Positions 23,997 to 35,300 of a DNA stretch of 64,000 nt are shown piece after piece; the stretch's first letter is position 1, and each line of letters begins with the position of its first letter. A program made the position numbers and the translations under genes. Source of the DNA: Malurus cyaneus samueli (taxonomy: Eukaryota > Chordata > Aves > Passeriformes > Maluridae); assembly GCA_009741485.1 (NCBI GenBank), contig CM019230.1:7999506-8063505 (forward strand). Reading direction: 5' to 3'. The notes below the pieces were generated by a model. It did not search any database. It saw only the letters and a list, made by a program, of their open reading frames with translations, and was not told the origin of the DNA.

Positions 23997-26169
23997 CACG
24001 AGTGGCACAGCCTCCTGGAAGTGCCCCACTCCCTGCCCCAGCGGGGTTTTGCTGTTCATCTCCGAGCACCTTGGACCGGGAGTGTTTGCTCGGAGAGGAG
24101 CACAAACAAACCCACCCGCAGGAGCCGTGCACTGCAGAAATTCAAACACACTCAGCTCCAGGTGGGGAGCAGGAGAGTGTGAACAGCCCTGGGTAAAGCC
24201 TGTTTGGGCAGCCCCCAGCCCACCAGGAGGAGGGGGTGAGCAGGGAGGAGAAACACCACCAGTCCTGGGTACCTGGGGACATCTGTGCCAGAGCAGCTTC
24301 TGTTTTCCACCCTCTGACCCACACTCTGTGCACACCTGAGCTGTGGAAACGCTTCTGAGCCCTGTGCACCTGCCAGGGACAGCCTGTCCATCACTTGGAG
24401 AGGCTCTGGATACAGAACTCCTGCCACAGGGCTGGGAACAAGGACACTGCATATTTTCACCCAGGACTATGGTCAGGTTTTGCCCCTGGCTCAGCAGGAG
24501 CTGTGACTCTGCCCTGCACCAATCTTCCAGGTCCTTCTGCTATGTTACAACCTCTGCCAGCAGAAGCCCAAAAATCCTCCACAAAGGAAGAGGCACAGCC
24601 TATAAAAGGGTTTAATGCAAAAACTTACAATAAAAGCACCTAGCACACTGCCATGGGAGGCTTTTCTGGCTCAGATCCATTCCCACACTCCTATTCAGGG
24701 CACAAAGGACATGAAAGGCTCAGTAAGATCTGAATATTAATCCATACACGTATTATGAAACATCTTTTACTATTCCCTCTCCATCACAGCTCAAGAACAG
24801 GGTGCTCACTTTTCCCATGATGACCTCTAAAAACTTCAGAGCCAAAAACACAAAACAACCACGCAGCCACAGACAGCCTCCTCCCCTCTCCCCACCACGT
24901 GCACTGCCCTGAGATGTATTTGAAAATATTGATGAATGATGATTTCCTGGACAGTGGCTGGTCCATGAAGGACCATGCAGAGCAGTTCTGCCACGGAGGA
25001 AGGTCTGAAAGCTCCACAGATGGATCAGACTCTCCAGGGCTGAGCTCATCCTTCCCCGGATGAACTCACTGCTCCCGCCACTGACTGCAGCAATCAGCTG
25101 TCAGACCATCTCACATCACTGCTGGGAGGTTTATCTGACAAAAACCCACCACGGGAAATAACTCACAGCCTCTTGCTGCAGCTGCCAAGCGGGATGAGGA
25201 GACCACCCAAGCCATGACATCCCCGAGCAGCCACAGCACCGAGAGCCTGGCCGTGCTGTCAGATGTGGGAATGGGCAACTGAGGAGTCTCACTTGTCAGA
25301 ACAGCAATTTGGGAAAGCGTTTACAGATGCAGATGGAGCTGAATGGAAATTAATGTCAAAGGGTAATTAGCTGCAGTAATGCCAGTCCTTCAGGTTGTGT
25401 CTGAGCTGTTCAGTAAATCCTCAACAGCTCTGGGAGTCATAACTCACCTGCTAAAAAAATCGAATAAATTAAAAAACAAGCACCTGAAACCCTGTGGGGT
25501 GGTGGTTCTGGCACAGTCCGGGCACAACTCTAACTCACATTTCCCAGTATCACAACCAATGTTATAAAACATGCTCTAAAACACATCAAGGCAGGACACC
25601 AGAGGGGAAAAATCCCTCCACCAGGCAGAGAGGGCTGCAAGAGCACATGATAAAGGGCTGAATTTAAGGGTTTCACAGTGTTTCTAGCAACTGACCTCAG
25701 ACAAGGGCATTGCAGCACATGTGACTTCTTCCACTGAGCGGACACTGAAAATCAGTGAGCATGAAAACCTTCCCCAAAGCAAAGAGGATGAGGAGAATTA
25801 GGCTTGGACTGGCGACATCATCAACTTTCAGTTGCTTGCTCAGAAGCTTCAAATTAAATTCCACGCTGGCAAAGGATTACGTTACATCCTCATTCCTTCT
25901 AATTAAAATGTACCTAGATTTTACTTTTAAGTTTAAGATTTAATTGAAAGTCCTCTTGGAAGGAAGATGGAAGTTGAAAATTAGGAGAGCAAAGCCTCTC
26001 TGATGCCCCCCATCACAGACCTGGCATGATGCCTAAATCCAGCTACCTAAAACAGGAGCTGGACAAAATTCAGAGAATAAAAGCAGTTCTGTTGATTTCA
26101 GGGCCTTCAGGTGCATCCAGGGCAGTCCCAGCCCAGCCAGGGGCTGCACCCACAATGGACAATGGCTCA

Positions 26170-26466
26170 CGGCTTTTTCACCCTTTCTCACTTTTGTCCA
26201 TTTGCACATCGGGGCTGAATCCTCCAATTGCAGCTGCAGCCAATGCAGTCAAAAACTCCAACTTGGCTCCCCCAATTCTCTGTTGTTTCCATCTCTTGGT
26301 TCTGGCACAGGGAGGTGTCCTTGAGTTTGGGGCTGCAGAGGAATTGTTTTGTGTAAAAATGGGAGAGCAGGAGCTCAGCACTGTCTGTGGAGTCTGGAGT
26401 TAAACACTGAAGAATTCCAGGGGTACAGAGACATGGAATTAGAGAAGCTGAAATCCTAAGGGATCA
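26170..26466 (+). mobile_element. LTR-like interspersed repeat, copy B
   Basis: Same orientation as copy A, about 2.45 kb downstream. Matching words are aacttggctcccccaattc, the gttgtttccat region, gaggaattgttttgtgtaaa, atgggagagcaggagctcag, the tacagagacatgg region and aaatcctaagggatca. Identity is only moderate by eye, so the copies are old. They may be two solo insertions or remnants of both ends of one element; 24.0-26.1 kb shows no recognisable gag or pol. Confidence 0.55.
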
Positions 26467-29400
26467 AACAGGCTGGGGGCTCCCACCAGCTGGGGTTGGT
26501 GCAGCCCAGAGCTGGGCCTTTCCTGCAGGTTAAACAGAGCCTCCAGCCTCTTTAACTCCCTGAACAACCCCCTGCCACCTCCCTGGGCTGTCCTGATCCT
26601 CTGCCCTGACTTGTCCTGCTCCAGGATCTGTTGTTGTTGTCAGCAGCTCCTCTTGGTACGTGCCCAGGCACTCTCAGCTCAGCACTGAGTCAGCCCCAGC
26701 AGCAGCAGGGCCGGGGGCATCTCCTCCTCGCTTCCTTTGTTTATTCTGTCCATGACACAAAGCTGCAGGCCATCCCCATTCCATGGATAACATCAGGCCA
26801 GAGCACACAGGACCGGCTGGCTCCCCACGTCCCAGTGTCCCCAGATTCCCTGGCATGGCCAGCACAGCCCAAAAGGGACGTGACAGCAAGGGGCCAGCGC
26901 GGTTCAGGGACCCTCTGTCCCCAGCAGCTGCTCTCGAGGCTGCAGGGAAAGCTGCTGGGTGCCAAACCCTTCCCTTCCCAAAGGGAGCCTCTTCATCCCC
27001 CTCTACCCTGGGAGATGGAGCCCAGGCTCAGCTATTCCCCAGAATAGCAGTACTCCCACTCCAGGAAATTATGGATTTTCTTGAGCATTGCTGTGACCTT
27101 TTTAATTTCCATTCTGCCTTTAGCTGTCTCCTCCCCTACACTCCTTCTCTAAACAAATCTCAAAGCTGTACAAAGTGTTTCCTGTAAATAATACTCATCT
27201 GGCATGGACAAAGGGAAGAAAAAAACCCTTTTGCTGCTAGTTCCAGCTTGCAAACATCCCTCCAGTTTAACTCCCATCTGCTTGACCCAGGAGTGACAAA
27301 GGCAGCACAGTGTCTGAGGGAAATGGAGGGGACAGTGATATGATCTGGACATCAGATTTGAACCTGAAATGAGAAATTCAGTTCATGGAAATAACTGATA
27401 TTGTGCTTCAGAGAGTGCAGCATAGTGATCAATGTTAAAATTCAGGCAAGAACTTCCCAATGAGCCCCTTCCTCCCAGCACAGTCAGCTGTCCTCACAAG
27501 TGTCACAGTACAGGATAAAACCTTTCCTTGGCCAGGCTCTGGTGCCATCCCCCACAGGTGCCAAGCCCAGCTCTAGAACCTGAACCCCCTGAGCCCCGTG
27601 AGAGGCTCACCTGAGCAGTGAGTGACCAGCAGGAAGCAGCTCCCCAGGCTGGTGTGAGCTCCCTCTCAAGCACAAACCTTGGATGGGCGCCCTGAGCTGT
27701 CCCTGTCACCGGTCAGTCACCGAGGCCACCGTGGGAACGGGCTGGCTCACCCCCAGGGGCTGTGCTGCCTGTCCCCACACACCACAGCCTGGGCTCTGTG
27801 ATTCCACAGCTCCTCCTGAGGATACCAGGGCCTGGCACGGAGGGGAACACCCTGGGGTGATGCCAAACACACTGCCAATGCCAGCTGGTGTCACCCCGAG
27901 GGACAGGTGTCCCCTGCAGGTCACCTCTGCCTGCTTCCTGTGAGCTCCCCGGCCTCACACATCTGTCCCACAAGTTACATCTTCACAAATCGCTGCAATA
28001 CAAACCTTTCTCCTCTCCCACAGACTTTTCCTTGGATTTGGAACCCACCAAACCCCAGACACCCCTTGTCTAAGAGGCACAGGCTGGCCTCACACCCTGC
28101 TCACTCTCAGTGTTGCTTTTGGGATGTCCCTGCAGTGTCACCACACTTCTCCTTGCTCAGCCCAGGTGGTCACAGGAAAAGGATGGGTATTTTGGGGAAG
28201 CAGAAATCATCCCTCTGGGCCCCACAAGGCCTTTCATTATGCTCTGCAAATCTCTGAATGTTATGGTTTGTTATTTGTCTTTCTCCACAGGCTGGATTTC
28301 CCTGCTGCCCAGAATGATTTTCTAACAGATGTCGGGATGTTTTCCTACCTGGAGCAAAGCTCTGCCCCTGCCCACACATGCCACCAAGCCTGGAAGCAGC
28401 AGAGCACCCAGCCAAACCCATCTCTCTGATCTGGCCACCCCAGCACAGCCCAGTGTTGCCACAGGAGGGTTTTTCACAAGGTTCCATCAGTCAGCACGAG
28501 CCGTCAGAAACGTGTGATGGCACATCACATTGACATCCACAGCAATATATCCTGTCAGCAGAGCAGTGAAATAGAACAATTGTGCCTTTTGATTGGACTC
28601 CTCACGGCCCCACCTCAGCTTCTGCAGCAAGGAAATGCTGAGGAAAGCTTGCCAGGACTGATGCCAAGGGCCATCAGCAGCTCTGGGTGTCTGCTGTGGC
28701 ACAGAAAGGGCTGTGGGGCCCTGAACAGCTGAGAATTTTCTGTCCAGGGATCGAGGAGCTCCCATCCACCAGAGACTCCAGCAATCTCTGACACTCAGGA
28801 AAATTACAGGCTTTACTACCACAAGAGAGGACAGGTGTATTAGCAATCTAATTCTCTGAAGAATACAACTTTTTCGTTTTTAAAAGCAGTCAGAGGAATG
28901 GTTAATGATTTTTAGGTATGAACTACACAGTGCAGAGCAGGGCAATGCTGCCTCTTGGTCACAGTAATAAGAAAATCAGAGATGTGGGGTGGGAGGGACA
29001 TGCCTGCTTTTACCTGGGTCCCCCAGCACACTGGACAAAGGTACCCACTCTCTCGGGGCATTTTTGAATGTTTTTGCAGTTCAAACTACAATCCTGGGGC
29101 ACCAGCCAGGGGGAACACCAAAAATCACTGTCCCATGTGTGCAGCAATGGGTGAGTGGCTCAGGCAGAGACAGAGCAGGGAGCAGCATGATGTCATAGAT
29201 CAAGTGATTAAAAATAATAAAATTAATGAGGTGGGGGGTGGGGGGAACTTCAGACAGAATGTGTGAATGTTGTGAATGTGAGCAGGCACTGTGGCTGCTC
29301 CTCACTGCTGTACCTCACTGGAGAGAGATGGGCATAGACAAGTTGGAGTTGAAGTTGTCACAAAGTGAGCAAGTGTTTGCATTCAGGAGCAGCATTTTGT

Positions 29401-31437
29401 TTGTTCTTTCCTGCGGGGTTTAAAGCAAGGATGAGGGGCTGTGGACATTTGGTATCAACCAGTTTGATTCACATGAATCTGAATGATGCAGATCATTCCT
29501 GGCAGCTGACCCAGCCAACCAGCAGAGCTTTCAGCATCCTGAAAATCATGCAAAGCCCTTTGTGTGTGCAGCAGCCTCCTGCTGTTCTGGGATTACCAAA
29601 AACCAAGTTAATTTTGTAGTCCGTGTTATTTTCCTTCCTGCTGTTTCAGCAACGCCAGGAAACACCACCCCAACACAAACCCACACCTGGAACACCTTCC
29701 ACAGCCTCAGCACAGGGACTGGTGATCCTGAGCACCACAGTTCAGGGTTGCATTGCCAGCACCACCATCCTTCCTCCTCCCTCTACTCCTGGGCTCCAAA
29801 ACTCTCTCCTCACCATTTTTTTACCCTTTCACATCCCCCTCTGCTCTCACTGACTTTACTGATGCTTCATTTCAGCTCTGCCACCAATGGGAAGGAAAAA
29901 AGCTGAGCTCTGCTTAAGCACGGAGCTCAGGCAGAGGGGAACAGCCTCCTCTGAGCATGGGCAGAGTTGTAAACAAAACAACCCCCCAGCACAGCCACTT
30001 TTGGTCTCCAATAAAACAACCACGAGCACAATAGCTGCTGTTCCACCTGGAGATCCTCTGGCAGCTCTGTCCCACCGAGCACTGAGATTGGATGAAATGG
30101 AAACTCCACCGAGTGCAATGGGTGTTTCCTGCTCCTGCACTTCTTCAGGAGCCTTCCCAAAATCCTTTCCTTACTGCCCTGCTCAGAGGAGCCCTGCAGG
30201 GCTGTGCCAGGGGCTGCTGCACCTCAGCATAACCCAGTGATTGCTGCAAAGCCAAAAAATCCTTTGCTCTCCAGATACTGGAGCTAAAAGTTGCAGCAGA
30301 GAGCCTGTGAGCCCAGGTGGGTGTGCCAGGCACAGAAAGGGCTGTGTCACAGGGACAGGAGGAGATGGGGCCATGGGATGGGGCATTCTGAGACCATAGA
30401 GGCACTGCTGGCACCAAATTCAGGAGCTGAGCTGCAGCTTTGGACAGCCACAGATTCAAGATTCTGCTTCTTGGGGCTGAATGCAAATCTTCACCACAAT
30501 CTTGTTTGTTTATTTGTTTTTTGGGTTTTTTTGTGATATCCCACTGGCCCAGCAATCCAAGTTTCAGGGAGTAAGAGCTAGCTGAGAGTTTGAGCTGAAA
30601 AACAATGGCTTTCTTTTTTTTTTTTTTAACATTTCAAAACAAACTACTTTGAATTTCTGCTCCAAATGACAATCTAAAATTAAATGAATGTTTTTGTTGG
30701 ATCCAAGCTGTATTTTTTCCTTGATATTACAGTTTGGCTGATGAACTAGAGAAAAAATTTTTAAAAATCAAGTCTGAACAGGTCTGTTCACTTTTCCCCA
30801 GCTCACACAGAGGGTGCCAGCTCAGTGACGGAGATGGGGTCGGGTTCAGGAGCAAACAATGGGCTCTGCAGACACCGGGTCATCCCTGCCCCACCCAGTG
30901 GCTTTTCTGGAGTGTGGCTAAAAGCCTTTCAGGGACCCACACCAGGTCTCTCTCATGCTCTGTCAGCCTGGAAAAGATCCAGTCTCAGTTTTTCCAGCCC
31001 ATTTCAGACCAGCTGCACCCAGATATGGATCCAGGGCCCCCCAACAGACAGTGCTTGTCCATCCCAGCCCTTGAGGATTATTTAGGGGGAGCAGGTCCAT
31101 GATCTGCTGCCTCACTGCCCCTTGAGGAGCTCCCTCACTCTGTGCTGGATCAGGAATCACTGTGGCACAGTCCCTGTGCTGTCACAGCTGCACATCACAG
31201 CTCTTGCCCAGCCCAGCCAAGCTCCTGTGCTTCCCTTCACTCCCTGGATGTGTTGGAGCACAAACCAGAATCCTTGGCTGCCCCCAAACCCCATTTGCCC
31301 CCCATCCCTGTGCCTGCTGCTGCTTTGGCTCAGATCCACAGGAGCCCTGTGGGGTCAGCTCCAAGGGCAGGAAGGGACCCTGGGACACCACAAACCAACA
31401 GAGGACAGAGCTGTTTTCCCAAAGCTTCCCAGCTGAG

Positions 31438-31610
31438 ATGGAATCACAGAACAGTTTGGGTTGAAATGGACCTTAAAGATTATCTCATTCCACTCACTGC
31501 TGTGGGACTCCTTCCCCTAGACCAGGTTACTCAGAGCCCCATCCAACCTGGCCTTGAGCACTTCCAGGGATGAGACAGCCACAAATTCTCTAGAAAGCAC
31601 CAGCAATTCC
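31438..31610 (-). mobile_element. CR1 LINE 3' fragment, reverse orientation
   Basis: The reverse-strand CR1 text reads along the plus strand as aatcacagaacagtttgggt, tgaaatggaccttaaagatt, ccctagaccaggttactcag, agccccatccaacctggcct and tgagcacttccagggatgag. The element's 3' end is at the left. The terminal repeat is reduced to aatcacagaa. Confidence 0.9.
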
Positions 31611-34579
31611 AATCTGACTTATATTGTATTTCCCATGTTTTATAGGGAATCATTTTAAAAGTCGCCATGTGGGAAAACGCTCATGCAATGATGGAATCAG
31701 AGTTCTTGCTGTTATTCCTGTGATTTTTCCTATGGCTTTAGCTCATATATGAAGAGTTATTTCTCCCCTAAGTGCCCAAGCAATAAATTAGGAGTCTGCA
31801 GTTCAGGTAAGGGTGGGTGACACATAACCACCAGCAATAATTCTGGAGGTACTGTAATTCCAGTGATCTTTATTTTAGTGAGTGCCAGCATGTTACACAA
31901 ACCTGAAACTGAAACCATCCTTGGCCAAAACCACTCGCACCATCCTCAAAAATACCTATAAATCATCATGTCATTTATCACAAATCCTGTCTATTGCTTC
32001 TTTGCCAATGCAATTTGGCTTGAGTAATGGAAAATGAGAATCAAAAAATCCTTTAAAAAGTAGGATTCCGGGGCAAGTTTGCCTTTAGCATTTGAAATAA
32101 CAGCCATCCCCAAGGCAAACGTGTAAGAGCTGGCTTCAGTAGAAGTTGTTGCTCGTTTCTAGCTCGCTGTGTAAAATCCCTGTTTCACGCTCTCCCCTCC
32201 TGCTGCTGCCAGGAGTTCCAGGAACAAAAGCACTGCCGGGGTGAGCACAAAGGTCTGGCTGAGCCTCCCTGCTCCCAAGAGGTGAGGCACCTGAAGGTAA
32301 ACTCTCCATGCCAGCCCCACCTGCCCGGTGTGGTGTGTGCTCAGGAGGCACGGCAGATGGGCAATGATCACCCCTGAAGTGCTTTAGGGAAGGTAAATCC
32401 TGCCTGGGCTGGGGAACAGCCTGGTGACAGGAGAGCACTGCAGTGCCCAGGGAGGAGGATGGAGCTGGAGCTTCAGCCCTGGGGAGCCAAGCTGAATCCA
32501 GGTGGGTTCAGGGGTACCCAGTCCACAAAACATATCCAGTATATGGCAGAGAGGGACAAATCAGGCCAGGGAGGGATGTTCCCTAGCCTCAAAAAGTGTC
32601 CAGATGGAAATTTTCTCCCTTTGCCATCATTTTCAGGAGTTTCTTAACCAAGCCCTGTGTTTCCAGGCTGCCAGGAGCTGTCAGCATCAGCCTCTGCACT
32701 GAGGAGTCCCTTGGTCACCTCAGCAGCTGCTCTGACAGACAGCAGAGAGCCCAGAGGCTCTGCAGCACCCTGAACACCCTCTGTGTTGGAGAACACTCTG
32801 GAATCCCGCTGAAACTCCCCAAAGCCGGTGTCTATCCCGGTGCCCTGATTTGTGAGCCCGCCAGCGGAGCAGAGCTGGCTCCTCCTGCCTCGGGGGTGGC
32901 AGCTCTCCAGGGTGGCCTCCCATCGCTGTGGGTGGGTGATTCACCCTCCTTCATTCACCCTGTGCCCGATAAATCAGGAGAGGCACGGTGCAGCCACAGG
33001 GAAGCCTTGGCAGCCCACAGCAGCCCAGCAGAGCTGACTGTGCTCTCTGCGAGGTGTGAGGGGTCGGGGAGGAGTGCAGCCATCCTGGCGCTTCCAGGCA
33101 GTGTATTCTGGGCATGGCAGTTCTGCTCTTTTTATTTCAATATCTGCACCATGCTCAGTGAAATATCAAGTATCCAAAATACAACCACAGTCCCTTCAGA
33201 TCAAAGGCACCGTCCAAACGTCAGCCCATCAGGGCAGGAGGGTTTGGCACTGACCAGAGACACATCAGGGGCTCTGCAGTGACCCAGCTCCACTCCAGCA
33301 CCACCCACCCCAAACAAGCAAAGCAGCTGAGGGCCACTCGGCCTCATGGGCGAGGAGTCACAGCAACAGGTCACAGAACTGGCACCTTTTCGGTACGACA
33401 GCTGTATCCAGACCCATCCTTGCCCTGCTCCTCCCTGCTCCAGGGCTCTCCAGCCACCTCAGGAGGCCACAACAATAACAGGTTTCCCTACCCGCAGCGC
33501 ACAACCATCAATACCCAGTTCAATCCATTACAAATGCTAATCACCACACTCAGACTGTCTCAGGTTCCCGGCACACAAACCCTAATAAACCCTCCCGGCA
33601 GCCCATTTAGCAACACTAATGAGGGAAGGAAAATGTGCGAGAGAGAAACGTTGCTAATTAATTTTAACAATAAACAGGCAGCAGCAGCAGCAGCACAGAG
33701 TGAACTTTCTGAGTGAAGCCAAATCCCCAGCTCCTGTGGCTCATGGGCTCAGGCAGAGAGTCCTGTGGCCATGACGTGGCTCGAGCGACTGGCAGTGGCC
33801 ACCAACAGCCCTGAGAGTGGCCAGACTTGGCTTGGGGTGATAGGAGGAGGCTGGCATGATGACACATGATCCCACAGTGGCCCTGGGAAGCCAGGGCAGA
33901 AGTTGGCTTGCAGAGCAGAGTCACAGGCTGGTGCCTGGAGCAGAGCAGGAATCAGCTGCAGAGCAAAGTCCAGCAGCTGGAGGAGCTGCCAGAGGCACCT
34001 GAGCTTTGTGGGGCGAGCAGGGGAGCTCTCACAGGAGCTGTGTCCACTCTGGGGTGCACCGGGCACTTCGTGGGGCCACTGGCAGGATTGCAGAGGGTGT
34101 TCAGACAATGACACCAGGCATGGTGGCACACGCTGTGTTGGCCGGGAAGGAAGGAGCACCCCATTTTTCACCGGGAAAGCCAGGATGGGGAGAAAGGAGA
34201 AGAGAGTCCCCAGCTTTGGGGGATCCCATCTCTCACAGCCCCTTGGACACCCCTGCAGCCCCGAGGGCTGCCGGTGCCACACATACAGCCCGCTGTGACA
34301 CTGTTCCAGCTCCGCTTCCACGCTGCCCGTCGGCGCTGATCTCAGCCGTGCTGGCACAGGTACCCGCTGATAACAAGGTCCGGAACCAGCTGCCTCGCCG
34401 CGTTTGCTTTGCTTTTCCAGCCTTTTCCACTCGTTTATACACAGTAAAACAGCTGCTCACTCCTCCGCAGAGCGCTCCGAGCCAGGAGGGCTTGTGCACG
34501 GCGCACTTTGGGGTGTTTTAACCTTTTTCCTTTCCCCGCACAGACACAAAGGGAGAGGCGAGAGGAGAGGGAGGCTCAC

Positions 34580-34601
34580 CTGAGTACGAGGATTTCTTCA
34601 T
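34580..34601 (-). CDS. Candidate first coding exon (N-terminus MKKSSYS) of an unidentified split gene
   Basis: On the minus strand an ATG opens inside a strongly CpG-rich block and reads seven codons, MKKSSYS, plus the first base of a Gly codon. It is followed at once by gtgagc, a consensus splice donor at 34579-34574. The ATG has G at -3, an acceptable Kozak context. The exon therefore ends in phase 1, and this matches the exon at 9590-9646, whose first two bases complete a Gly codon. A short first coding exon inside a CpG island followed by a long intron is a common vertebrate design. The frame is also open upstream to an ATG near 34997, but that extension is Pro/Arg/Gly-rich as expected of a GC-rich 5' UTR, so I prefer the downstream ATG. 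I do not recognise the protein. Start, donor and CpG setting are seen; joining to 9590-9646 is inferred. Confidence 0.55.
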
Positions 34602-34997
34602 GCCGTCGCTGCGGGCTGTGACATGGGAGCAGGGGCGAGGCCGGGCGGGGTGCGCGGTGCCGGGGGTGCCGCGGTCTTTTTGTAGGCAGGGACGGGGAGG
34701 GGACGCGCACGGTGCCACCGCATCCGCGCCCGGCTCCGGCCGAGGGGCAGCCCAGCTCTCCCAGCTGTTAGCACACACCTTTCCAGCCTCACACACCGGT
34801 GCGGGCTGTTCCAAGTCTCCTGGCACGGGCAGGGGAAGAGCGGGGCTCAGCCTCCCCCGCGGCTGCACCTTACCCCCGCGGCACGCAAACCATCCCCGGG
34901 GCTCAGCCCTGCCAGCTCCCCGCCCTGGAAATCCCGGGCCATTCAGCCTCTGCAGCCAAGGCAAGGGATGGAATTTCACGCCTCCAGCCCGGCGCAC
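34602..34997 (-). other. Open GC-rich stretch upstream of the ATG at 34601 (5' UTR or alternative N-terminal extension)
   Basis: The minus-strand frame of MKKSSYS stays open upstream for about 130 codons to an ATG at 34997. The hypothetical extension is rich in Pro, Arg, Gly and Ala and has no recognisable domain. Long open frames are expected by chance in GC-rich DNA. I read this as 5' UTR. Confidence 0.4.
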
Positions 34998-35300
34998 CCC
35001 ATGGATTTGATTCAGCCCTCGGCTGCTGGAGCAGTTCAGGTCAGCGCTGCTCTCCAGTCTCTAGTTCAAAGTGCATTAGTGACCCGTGAAAACGCCTCTT
35101 TCCTCTCCAAACCCGCTCGTCCAGGGCTTATTCAAGGCTGTAAACCTCTGTGCAGGCTCACACCTCGCTTACTCGCTGCTGCAGGGGGCAGAGAGCCGCA
35201 GAGCCCAAAAGCAGCCCCCAGACATCGCCCCAGGTGCGGGAAAGAGGATTTTACTGTTCCTGGGTGCCAGGAGGGCAGGCACGCTCCGGATCACTCCCCT

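Larger units (their letters stand above)
9647..34579 (-). other. Putative intron 1 of the minus-strand gene (about 25 kb)
   Basis: If the two exons belong together, this is their intron, from gtgagc at 34579 to the tag acceptor at 9647. The sub-features listed separately are the 77-bp minisatellite, A/C tracts without G, CR1 fragments, the LTR-like pair, and 46-bp and 83-bp duplications. The stretches between them (about 10.3-11.1, 11.4-14.0, 14.1-15.2, 15.4-19.7, 20.0-20.9, 21.1-22.5, 22.9-23.3, 24.0-26.1, 26.5-31.4 and 31.6-34.5 kb) show only stop-riddled unique sequence with no exon I can defend. Stretches around 12.4-12.45, 12.95-13.17 and 25.3-25.4 kb are TAAT-rich and could hold regulatory elements. 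The CAG run near 33.68 kb is short. Confidence 0.45.
34300..35300. promoter_or_regulatory. CpG-rich promoter region and probable 5' UTR of the minus-strand gene
   Basis: CpG density jumps here compared with the flanks. The stretch 34621-34760 alone has roughly 18 CpG dinucleotides and several GC-box-like runs (gggcgg, ggggagggg). No TATA box stands out on the minus strand just upstream of the ATG at 34601, which suits a CpG-island promoter with dispersed start sites. Transcription probably starts between about 34.65 and 35.0 kb and runs leftward. Whether a plus-strand transcript also starts here, as is common for such islands, cannot be decided. The edges are approximate. Confidence 0.6.

Noticed and set aside
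32596..33282. 228-codon forward frame
   Set aside because: Competing frames on both strands and no domain or splice context; treated as chance.
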